Origin: Nematopogon swammerdamellus
Taxonomy: Eukaryota > Arthropoda > Insecta > Lepidoptera > Adelidae
Length of the DNA: 64,000 nt
Direction of reading: 5' to 3'
Assembly: GCA_946902875.1 (NCBI GenBank)
Contig: OX336350.1
Span: forward strand, 21,876,048-21,940,047
Under the pieces are notes generated by a model. That model searched no databases. It was given only the letters and a program-made list of their open reading frames with translations, and was not told the DNA's origin. The number at the start of each line of letters is the position of its first letter. The first letter of the stretch is position 1. Below, in pieces: positions 1 through 9,279 of the stretch. A program made the position numbers and the translations under genes.

Positions 1-412
1 CCTTATAGGAGATATTAGAGATTCGAATACTTTGGTAAATACTGACAGAATTGATATGGGCCTATAATTACATAATTAACTTGTATGGCCACTTTTGAGA
101 TAGTCGAGACGTAGGTCCAACAAACTGGGTGCGTCCCACGTCCACGTCTACAAGTTGGCGTGGTATCATCAGTGCCGTAGTGTTCGCACAGTGGGAGACA
201 AGGACGCTGAAACATCTCTCCAAAGTATTCCGTCATCTTCTACAAAGTGGTACCTCTACCTATGCCTCTACGCGCTACTCCCCGCACGCACTGGCGTTGA
301 CTCACCAACTCACCAGTCACCAGTCACCACCCTCCTCGCCACATTGAGCGGTAACAAGATGTTATTAGGTAAGTGAGAAGGAGATGAAGGTACAAGAGTA
401 GCATGATTGCAG

Positions 413-484
413 GAGCTGTACTCATGGGACAAGGGCAACCTGCTCACCTACCCCGTGCGCTACAACGAGGTGCCGGACACTTGA
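413..484 (+). CDS. Probable 3'-terminal coding exon, unidentified gene
   Basis: A 72-base reading frame of 23 codons plus TGA follows an AG acceptor at 411-412 (context GATTGCAG). Codon use is strongly GC3-rich (CTG, CTC, ACC, CCC, GTG, CGC, TAC, AAC), unlike the AT-rich surroundings and like the ZSWIM exons further right. The peptide begins ELYSWDKGNLLTYPV and ends VPDT; I do not recognise the family. The pyrimidine tract before the acceptor is weak. A strong donor-like GTAAGT at 369 lies only 44 bases upstream, too close for a normal intron, so the preceding exon is probably outside the window. No membrane segment or known motif is visible in so short a piece. Confidence 0.5.
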   Translation, partial: ELYSWDKGNLLTYPVRYNEVPDT

Positions 485-708
485 CTGCACTACTCCAGTA
501 CTCCAACTCGCACCGCACGCACTAATCCACCACATCCGTGATCCACCAAGCGCAGCTTCCGGCTGTTCTGTTCCGGCGCATTCCCCTGTACGCCGGACAT
601 TTTTGGCATTTTTGTAAATTCTATATAAAAAAAACTAAAATAGTTATGCATTTAGGTAGTTATTTTTGTATAATATGGTATAATAACTTATGTTTTGTTA
701 CAGTAAAA

Positions 709-714
709 AATAAA
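709..714 (+). promoter_or_regulatory. Candidate poly(A) signal
   Basis: AATAAA lies about 225 bases after the stop codon at 482-484 and is followed by a T-rich stretch, as expected of a cleavage/polyadenylation site. It sits right beside an AT-rich foldback repeat, so chance occurrence is possible. Confidence 0.3.
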
Positions 715-733
715 ACCAAATGTTTTTTTTTAT

Positions 734-1141
734 TAAAAAAACTGTGAAATAAAAAAAAAGTTTTAAAAAACATAAAACCGACTTCCTAAAAAAAGTAAAA
801 CTAAAAAACTATTTAAAATAAAAATATAAAAACCGCCTTCAAAAATATATGAAATAAAAACCTAAAAAAAAAAACGAACCCTAGAGTTGAAGGCGGTGCT
901 AAAAAGGCTACACAAATCACAAAGGATATTATCATCCGCTCATGTTTTCTTTCATGCATCATTTTTGCTTGCTTTAGCACCGCCTTCAACTCTAGGGTTC
1001 GTTTTTTTTTTTAGGTTTTTATTTCATATATTTTTGAAGGCGGTTTTTATATTTTTATTTTAAATAGTTTTTTAGTTTTACTTTTTTTAGGAAGTCGGTT
1101 TTATGTTTTTTAAAACTTTTTTTTTATTTCACAGTTTTTTT
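734..1141. repeat. Foldback element, about 170-bp inverted arms
   Basis: Two nearly perfect inverted arms (about 734-904 and 973-1141) flank a loop of about 68 bases. Landmarks mirrored in both arms are ACCGACTTCC, ACCGCCTTCAAAAATATAT and CGAACCCTAGAGTTGAAGG. Transcription would give a long hairpin. A second copy lies at 28030-28395 and the following 1.8 kb is duplicated with it. Confidence 0.85.
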
Positions 1142-1247
1142 TAGTAATTTTTTGCTATTAATGTACTCGGCGGAATCGCTCGGCCTTCGGCCTCGCGATT
1201 CCGCCTCGCTTTCCAATCCGATCTTGACCCAATTAAAATAGGACCAC

Positions 1248-1592
1248 GTCAGCTTCGATAGCTCAGTGGTGCAGACAGTCAACTGTCGCTATTGAATTTT
1301 AAGCAACGCTGGGTGCGGTCAGTACTTAGATGGGTGACCGCTGACCGTTGGAGGCTGACCAAGGTTCGGATTCCTCGTAAAACTGTAAGTCCCTTCCCTC
1401 GTAATTTTACTTGGTGGTAGGGTTTAACCTTCCCGGGTTGGTACCACCGCACTGAATTAAACGTCGGTCGAAACGGCTATGTAAATAGTTTGTGTTTTCC
1501 GACCAGTTCAGTGTAGTCAGCACGATCAAAGGGGGAAGCACTGACATGGCACTGGTGTTATGGGCTGACATCACAGACGTTGTAGGTGATGT
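1248..1592 (+). mobile_element. SINE, chimeric tRNA/5S-rRNA head (copy a)
   Basis: The head has a tRNA-type A box TAGCTCAGTGGT (1259-1270). A 44-base stretch (1299-1342) then reads like the internal control region of 5S rRNA: TTAAGCAACGCTGGG, GGTCAGTACTT, GATGGGTGACCGC. A tRNA-type B box GGTTCGGATTCC follows at 1363-1374. The body contains GAAACGGCTATGTAAATAG and GTGTTATGGGCTGACATCAC and is shared by many copies in the window. This copy lacks the A-rich tail because it runs into the neighbouring VNTR. The A-B spacing (about 100 bases) is longer than in a tRNA, consistent with inserted 5S sequence. Confidence 0.85.
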
Positions 1593-1860
1593 TGCAGAAC
1601 TTAGTAGAATGGACAGACATAAACGTGTTACGGAAGCCTACTTTTATTATAAAATAACCGTCGGAGGACCTTGGTTGAAAATTGTAAAATTTAGTAGAAC
1701 GGATAGACATGCATATGTTACGGAACCCTACATTCATTTTGCAGAACTTAGTAGAATGGACAGACATAAACGTGTTACGGAACCCTACTTAACAGTTGCA
1801 CTCCGGGAGTGCCGGCAGATCCCGTGCCACTCTAACTTAACCCTTAACGCAATGACTTAA
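1593..1860 (+). repeat. Short VNTR, open in frame (TDRHA/VTEPY modules)
   Basis: Imperfect modules repeat AGTAGAATGGACAGACAT and GTTACGGAACCCTAC with linkers of different length. The module stays open and would read RTDRHAFVTEPYIHF-like, but the same modules occur in both orientations at 28860-29280 and 30600-31330. This is repeat DNA, not a conserved gene. Confidence 0.7.
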
Positions 1861-2912
1861 GGTTTCATTTTAAAAATGACGCTGACGCGATGTCGCGAGT
1901 TATACATTTTTACCCACCTAAAAAAGTGCCAAGAGCCGCTAAAGAAGTTTTCACTTCAAAAACCTCAGGGTTATCCCCTTTCAAATAAAAAAAAAAAGAA
2001 TTTTCAAAATCGGCCCACAATTGACGGAGTAATCGCGTAACAAACATCCAAAAAAAGAAAACATACCGTCGAATTGAGAATCTTTTAGGTCTAAAGTAAA
2101 TTTCTCGTGAAGACAAATGCAACGAGCCCAAACACGATGGGTTTATCATGTGTAGTTTAGGAGTTCCTATGGCCACCTTCTGTCTCCATCATCAAACCAG
2201 CTCGATGGTACTCGGTACAGTAGGTACTGGCCAGGTACCATAATAAATTAAACGCCGGTCGGAAAAGATAAAAAAATTTCAAATTTAGAATATTCATGAA
2301 ACAAGGGTCCGAATATGTATCACTAGTATATCGATTCATGTATTTCAACAGGACAGAGAAAATTTCAAAATATTAGGTATTTAATACTTTTTAGTTTTTT
2401 TTTTTTGTTTTTTGGAAATCGGTTTAATATTTTTTAAAACAGTTTTTATTTCATTCTTTTTAGTAATATTACATAAAAAAGAATAATCGAAATCGAATAA
2501 TCGAAATCGATTGAAGTGGTACAGAATTATTCGCCATATGTGTCAGACTGCAAATTGCTGAATAAGTCCACATCACAAATGTTTTGCTGAAGGTAACCAC
2601 ACACCATACTAATTTATCAAACTGAAAATTGCCGAATACGACCACATCACAAGTTTTGCTGAAGGTAACCACACACTATAGTATTATGCTGATTTTACGA
2701 AAACCACTCAACCAATTTCGATAAAATTGAAATGGGACCACCTCGGAAGTATGACCTAACTAACAAAAAAAGAATTTTCTAAATCGGCCCTCAATTGACG
2801 GAGAAATCGCGTAACAAACATACAAAAAAATAAAAAAAAAAAAAATAAAAAAAAAAATAAAAAAAAACATACAGACGAATTGAGAAACTCCTCCTTTTTT
2901 GGAAGTCGGTTA
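1861..2912. repeat. Composite dispersed repeat, right part of duplicated block
   Basis: The segment is collinear with 29284-30346. It contains GCGCCGCTAAAGAAG-like sequence, two direct copies of a module around TTGACGGAGTAATCGCGTAAC (about 1985-2075 and 2770-2880), and ends in CTCCTTTTTTGGAAGTCGGT. That end is an inverted match to the ACCGACTTCC at the left of the foldback (about 778), so 734-2912 may be one composite element with related ends. No coding capacity was recognised. Confidence 0.6.
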
Positions 2913-3101
2913 AAAAAAAATTCAACAAAAATTGGTGTTTCTGCAAAAAAAAAAAACTCTTACATATAGGTTACCAAGAAATTACGTGTCCGATAAAGCC
3001 TCTGAAAAAAAAATCAATCAAAATAACTCATTCAGTACAAAGTCGTACCTAGTACCTCGCCTAGTACTTATGTTGTACCTACCTAAAAACAACAACACTT
3101 T

Positions 3102-3457
3102 CGTCAGCCTCGATAGCTCAGTGGTACAGACAGTCGACTGTCGCTATTGATGGTTAAACAACGCTGGGCCGGTCAGTCCTTGGATGGGTGACCGCTCGAC
3201 CGTTGGAGGCTGACCGTGGTTCGGATTCCGCGTAAAACTGTAGGTCCCTTCCCTGCTTAAGTTCTTACCTTACTAGGTGATAGGGTTCAACTCGCCCGGG
3301 TTGATACCACCGCACTGAATGAAACGGCGGCGGTCGAAACGGCTATGTAAATAGTTTGTGTTTTCCGTCCAGTTCAGTGTAGCCGGCACGACCGAAGGGA
3401 AGCACTGACCTGGCAGTTCACCCGGTGTTATGGACTGACATCACAGATGTTGTAGGC
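3102..3457 (+). mobile_element. SINE, chimeric tRNA/5S head (copy b)
   Basis: The layout matches copy a: A box at 3114-3125, a shorter 5S-like segment (GGTCAGTCCTTGGATGGGTG), B box GGTTCGGATTCC, and the same body to the GACATCACAGATGTTGTAGG region. It differs from copy a by several substitutions and a small deletion in the 5S-like part, so it is an independent older copy. Confidence 0.8.
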
Positions 3458-5489
3458 AGGGTATGAAAAGGGTACCGAAAATACCGGTAAATACAGGTAT
3501 TTATGGGTTCTTTTCGGTTCCGGTAGGACCGGAACCAGAACCGGTACCGTAATTTCGGAAATATACCGGTATTTTTCTGTTCCTTGAAAAATGCGTTGTT
3601 GCCAACTTTATCGGTTCCATAACGCTACCGAGCAAAGAGGTATTTCCTGTGCGACGTTGCCAATTTGCGTGACTACTCCGTGCTCGCGTCCCGCCTAGAG
3701 TTGTAAAGATGCCGTTTTTTGCACTTTGATACGGATTTATTTGACTTAGGTACCGTGAAAAACGGAAAAATACGAAACGTATTTTCATATGAAATACTTG
3801 CTCTTTTCGCATTTTATTCCTGTTCTTTGCTTGAAACCAAAAAGTGAGTAGGTAACCAAAGTTCGCATCGAACACCGTAAAACACGGAAAGATTCAACAG
3901 GAAAAGGGAATAGAGTCGCGAACAGCTCTATCGCAGAGAAGCCTATCATTTAAAAATTATGTAGGTACTCACAATACTTCTTTGTTTTAATTCAACTATT
4001 TATCTATGCCGTAACATAATTTCATAACATTTAATTATACGGTATTGTTTACCTTTTAGTAAATTGGTTGGTTAACTACTCAATAAATAGGAATATCTTA
4101 TAATATCATACCTAATCATAAAACATATTTACTTACTTGCCTAACTCAAATAGGTATCAGATCGATGGTCTACCTGCGTGTGATTTCCGTGCTGATGCTG
4201 ACTAATGCCAGTTAAACTTTATTTATGTGATGGATGACTGATGGATGAGATGACAGATTAGCTGTCACATTTCCATCAATACTAAAGTCGCGTAAAAGAA
4301 GAAGATGATTATGTATGACATTTCCGATTTCAAAATAATCATAGAAAAATAATATACCAAATAATCATTATTAAACTTTAAAACAATCGTTTCCATTAAT
4401 ATTCTGTTCTGAACTTGTATAGCATGCATGCGTGCAACAAACCTAAAGTTCTAATGTCACTTGAATTTGACTCTTAAAATGAATGTTTTAGGTACTAAAA
4501 TACGGCAGCACCGTGATTTGCCGACAAAGGAATGGGCTTAACGCGCGGTTTTCTTTAAAGACGCGCGGCTTCCTTTGAAGGCGCGTGGCTTCCTTTGAAG
4601 GGAAACAGAGAGCGGTGCCGACTGCCGCGTAGCATGCAATTTTGTGTTCTATGTATATCTGTCTAAGAATCATATTGCAATTACTTGTGAAGGCACGAAG
4701 CAAGAAGTCCATTTCGTCAAGCTAAGATGAACCTAATAATTAAGACAAGATGATCTAAAATTCGCTGTACTTTTGAAGCGTTGACGCCGGCCGCTGTTGA
4801 ACCTACGTAAAATTAATTTTTTTTTACGTAGGTTCGGTTCGACAGTGCAATTTTATTTTTCATTCGTTTCTCGTCTGTCTTTTCTTTACGTTCGGGCGGT
4901 TCGAGCACGTTTGTATTTGTATTGTAGCACTCACGACTACCAACCCAGTCGGCTGCAATTTGAGCCTACCACCTAGTAAGGGGCAATCTTTGTTTTAATT
5001 TGTGTTTTATAGGGTTCCGTATCCGTCTGTCTGTCTGTTTGTCCGTCTGACCCCGTGAAAATTTTCACATAATAGGTATGTTTTATTATCAGGGATCGGA
5101 ATTAGGTAGAGTGATTTGGTACCAAAGTAGGTATAGTTCGCGAGAGGATATAATATGGAGTTGTTAAAACCAGCACTTTGTATGGGAATTCTGAAAATTT
5201 CCTGGGAAATTTCCGGGACTGGATTTTTCTTCGGGATCGTATTTATTGACTAAATACAAGCTTCTTTTGTTCTTAGATGATTTTCTCTAGAGTGGCCGCT
5301 TATGGAGATATAATTTTTTTCATAAATTTTTATAAGTATCTACTCAATTTACAGGAAAACAGATGTGATAAAATAATCTAAGAGTGTATCGAACTGCTTA
5401 CAAAACAAGACATAATTTGTTGTACCATCATTGGTTCTCGGTTTATTGCTCGCCGCGATTCTGAATTATCCAAGGACAGCATTTGTATG
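3458..5489. other. Non-coding stretch, no gene recognised
   Basis: It holds an ACCGG-rich low-complexity patch (about 3480-3580) and exactly three 20-base units around CGCGCGGCTTCCTTTGAAG at 4541-4600. A 14-bp perfect inverted repeat lies at 4799-4835 (GAACCTACGTAAAA and its complement). A SINE-body fragment lies at about 4935-4990 and a GTCTGTCTG-type dispersed repeat at about 5008-5060. The 124-codon minus-strand frame at 3501-3875 has no recognised motif. Confidence 0.5.
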
Positions 5490-6592
5490 GAAAGCTCCGC
5501 CCCCTTTCCTGATTTAATTTCTCGAATGTTGATATTTTTTCGCCTGAATCTTATTTATAGACGAAATATAAGACACTTTTATTCTTGCACGTTTTTGAAA
5601 AAAATCGATATTTCCGAAGAAAAAAAAATCTAAAATATTTTTTTTCCAAAATGTTCTCGATTGCTAATGTTTTTTGGCGGATTCTTATTTCTAAACGAAA
5701 TATAAGACACTTTTATTCTTACACGTTTTTCCCTTAAGTCGATATTTCCGGAGAGAAAAATAAAACAACCTATTTTTTCATATTTTCTCAAATGTTGATG
5801 TTTTTTCTCCTGAATCTTATTTCTAGATGAAATGCGAATCTGTAGTTTCAATCATTTAAATTATTTTCAGAATCATTTAAAAAAAGTGGCCGCCATTTTG
5901 AACTTTTTAGTTACTGGACCAATTGCTTTCAAAATCGCTATCTGGGTGTGGGCTCTGAATACGAATCTGTAGTCAAAATTTAAAACAAGTTGCCGCCATT
6001 TTGAACTTTTTAGTTACTGGACCGATTGCTTTCAAAATCTATATTTGGGTGTTTCTGTGGGCTCTGAATACGAATCTGTTGTCAAAATAAAAAAAAAATG
6101 GCCGCCATTTTGAACCTTTTAGTTTTTTACTACAAATTCATATTCAGAGCCCACACAGACACCCAGATATCGATTTTGAAAGCAATCGGTCCAATAACTA
6201 AAAAGTTCAAAATGGCGGCCACTTTTTGAAATGTTCACTACAGATTCGTATTTCGTCTAGAAATAAATTCAGGCGAAAAAACATCAACATTCGAGAAAAT
6301 ATGAAAAAATAAGTTGTTTTATTTTTCTCTCCGGAAATATCGACTTAAGTGAAAAACGTGTAAGAATAAAAGTGTCTTATATTTCGTTTAGAAATAAGAA
6401 TCCGCCAAGAAAACATCAGCAATCGAGAACATTTTGGAAAAAAAAAATTTAGATTTTTTTTTTCTCCGGAAATATCGATTTTATTGAAAAATGTCTAAGA
6501 ATAAGAGTGTCTTATATTTCGTCTAGTAATAAGATTCAGGCGAAAAAATATCAACATTCGAGAAATTAAATCAGGAAAGGGGGCGGAGCTTT
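5490..6592. repeat. Long inverted repeat (about 1.1 kb)
   Basis: The left arm (5490 to about 6080) and right arm (about 6125 to 6592) are imperfect inverted copies. The outer ends read AAAGCTCCGCCCCCTTTCC and its complement. Inner landmarks are the CGATATTTCCG and GACGAAATATAAGACAC modules. The left arm carries three tandem modules of about 105-110 bases centred on GGCCGCCATTTTGAAC; the right arm carries one. No transposase frame is seen. Confidence 0.8.
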
Positions 6593-8065
6593 CATCGCGG
6601 CGAAAATTTCATCCAATATTGGTATCATGCATGAAAGAAACGGAAAAACCCCGTGTTTTTCGTTTTATTCAAAATGTATTTGTCGGTATTTTTCTGCCTT
6701 TACAACACTAGTCCCGCCCGAGTCCCGAGCGAGACTGGCGCAGGCCCACTGCTGTGTAAATTTCCGAAATGTTTCAAAAAGTGGAAAATTTCAATAATAT
6801 TTTTCCGGAAATTTTTCCAAAGTTAAAATTTTTCGGTAATTTATTTTTAAACGCGAAAAATCAATGCGAAAATCAAAGGAAGTAATTTATCAATATTTAT
6901 ATTTCTTTAACTGAATGTATTGAATAAGGTTTATCAAAGGAAATTTCGAGAGCTGGAAATTTGTCCAAAATTAAAATGTATACACGGTGTTGCAGTTGCC
7001 CCCGTAATATTTTAACTGACATAAGGGAGTTATTCTATATGTGAAACTCAAAGACCGTACCAACTTTAGATAGACGCGGCGCTGAGGCTCTGCGCTTGCT
7101 CCGCCAAAAGTAATATGAACTGGAAAAGTAATATGATTGGCCGAGCAGTCAGTTCGTGCATCCGGCCGGCCGCGAGCGAACATATGCGAACGTATGGTAT
7201 GCGCGCGCGTCGACGATTCAATCAAGACAAATGCCTTGGTGTGCAGTGAAAAGGTTCAAAAATGCGTCGGAGAAGACACAAAAGCAAGAAAACAAAACCT
7301 ACCACAAATAAGTACATTTTTTTTTATTTTTTTTTATGGAAAGTGACACGGTTGGCTACATCACCTACAACATCCGTGATGTCAAGTCCGACATGATGAC
7401 ATGATGTGATGACATGATCATTATCTATTTATATTAAATACTAAATGTGTATTGATATTAGCTGCCAACGTCGCGCAAAATAAAGCGAGCACGTTCGATG
7501 CTTGCATTCTAATTCGCGCACGCACAAGCGAGAAGTAAGAGGAAGCGATGCATATGGCCTTACTGTGTTAAAAAGAGACAAATCGTTTTCTCGCCGTCTT
7601 TCTCCGCTGCGCTTGTAAGGCCCCAATGTGTTAAAAAGAGTCAACTCGGCGTCTTTCTCCGCGTGTAAGGCTCTAATGTGTTAAAAAGAGACAAATAGTT
7701 TTCTTGCCGTCTTTCTCCGCTCTACAAGGATTGTCGGTGCCACAACGAAGGGGAAAGGGTATGCCGGAGTTTTGGAGCACGATATTCGAGAAAATACATA
7801 TGGAGCGCCGCGTCTATCTAAGTTGGTACAGTCTTTGGTGAAACTAAACAACTTCTGGGGCAAAAAAAAATATTTTGAAACAAACAAAAAATATTTTTTC
7901 CATCCAAATTTTAAATACCTGTTCTCAAAATCCATGGAGAAAATATTTGTTTTCTCTTCAAATTAAAAAGTCGTAGAACAATAGTTGTTCTATATCATGT
8001 ACAGAATCACCCCCTTTCGAGTTTTACGGTTGGGGTTGCAACACCGTTTATAGGTATGCATTTAT
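6593..8065. other. Non-coding stretch with small repeats
   Basis: A minus-strand SINE-body fragment with its poly(T) side lies at about 7317-7388. Three tandem units of about 50-62 bases sharing AATGTGTTAAAAAGAG and CGTCTTTCTCCGC lie at about 7553-7735. No gene recognised. Confidence 0.5.
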
Positions 8066-8652
8066 TTATTGTATTGCATGATACATAGCTCCTTGACTGT
8101 TCTCAACATGCCTTGGATTTTTGGGAGATTGTTTGTAGCCATTCTGCCGCAACGCTGTCCTTACTTTGGCAAGTTCCTCCTCGATGTGATCATCATCACA
8201 GATCGTAAATATGACTGCAGCGATTTTACTCAGTTTCGTTGACCGACATAGCCCTGCCCACCAGGACTTGCCTGCGAAGCCCACACAAAGTTGCGTGCCT
8301 GAAAACTCGCCCATCACATCTACATCCAAGTACAGCGAAAGTTCTTCGATGAACTCCATTGCCGTGACGTCTTCGTTTGGCTCCAAGTTCATACCGAATG
8401 AAGAAGGATCCATTAGATTGGCAGCTAGATGAATAGGTTTTACACACGTTGCCATCCGCTCTTCGAATTTTCGCAGTAGTGCTGTTTCCTCTTCTTCTGA
8501 AAGCACGTTTGTAAGCAGGAAGGTACTCCCGAAGACTCTCTTGAATGCACTTTATGGATAAGGCAATCATTTCCCTGAAGTTTGTTCAAGTATACAACCA
8601 TAAGCTCGATGAGACTGCCGAAACAGCAAATCATAATTTTGTTTCTTCTCAT
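8066..8652 (-). pseudogene. hAT-type transposase relic (C-terminal part)
   Basis: The main frame (8066-8506, 146 codons) includes KPIHLAANLMDPSS followed by an EFIEELSLYL stretch and later WWAGLCRSTKLSKIAAVIFT. This order resembles the C-terminal part of hAT-family transposases, where a HLAAYLLDP-like block precedes the dimerisation region ending in LSKIA. The N-terminal BED finger and most catalytic residues are absent. Upstream sequence continues in other frames to about 8652, so at least one frameshift is present. The 146-codon frame opens with GTG rather than ATG. It is a decayed DNA-transposon fragment; assignment is by motif recollection only. Confidence 0.55.
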
Positions 8653-8679
8653 TCAAACCCCAAATTTTTATTTAATTCT

Positions 8680-9135
8680 TTTTAGTAATATTATTAGTAA
8701 TATTACATAAAAAAGAATAATCGAAATCGAATAATCGAAATCGATTGAAGTGGTACAGAATTATTCGCCATGTGTCAGATTGCAAATTGCTGAATAAGTC
8801 CACATCTTGTCCACATCACAAAAGTTTTACTGAAGGTAACTACACACCATACTAATTTATCAAACTGAAAATTGCCGAAAACGACCACATCACAAGTTTT
8901 GGTGAAGGTAACCACACACCATAGTATTATGTTGATTTTTCAAAAACCACTGAACCAATTGCGATAAAATTTAAATGGGACCACCTCGGAAGTATGACCT
9001 AACAAACAAAAAAAGAATTTTCTAAATCGGCTCTCAATTGCCGGAAAATCGCGTAACAAACATACAAAAAAAAAAAATTAAAAAAAAACATACAGTCGAA
9101 TTGAGAACCTCCTCCTTTTTTGGAAGTCGGTTAAA
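8680..9135. repeat. Dispersed repeat, third copy of the 2467-2912 segment
   Basis: It is collinear with 2467-2912 and 29884-30346, from TAGTAATATTACATAAAAAA through the GACCACATCACAAG and GGTAACCACACACCATA motifs to the end CTCCTTTTTTGGAAGTCGGT. It lacks the foldback, SINE and VNTR parts, which shows that this right-hand part moves on its own. Confidence 0.7.
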
Positions 9136-9279
9136 AACGCTCTGGTATCGTGCAATAAGTCCACAATAGTCCACATTGACTTCCTGTTCTGGGCAGCGGA
9201 TGCGATTAAATATGACGAATCCGAGTGCGGTGTACATAGATACTGTCTGCGGATGATGAATCTATATATCTATATCTAT

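Noticed and set aside
1297..1345. 5S rRNA gene
   Set aside because: Only the internal 44 bases match; the 5' and 3' parts of 5S are absent and tRNA-like boxes flank it, so it is a SINE head.
8226..8570. 114-codon minus frame beside the hAT relic
   Set aside because: Most of it is the shifted frame of the hAT-like reading; no independent motif.
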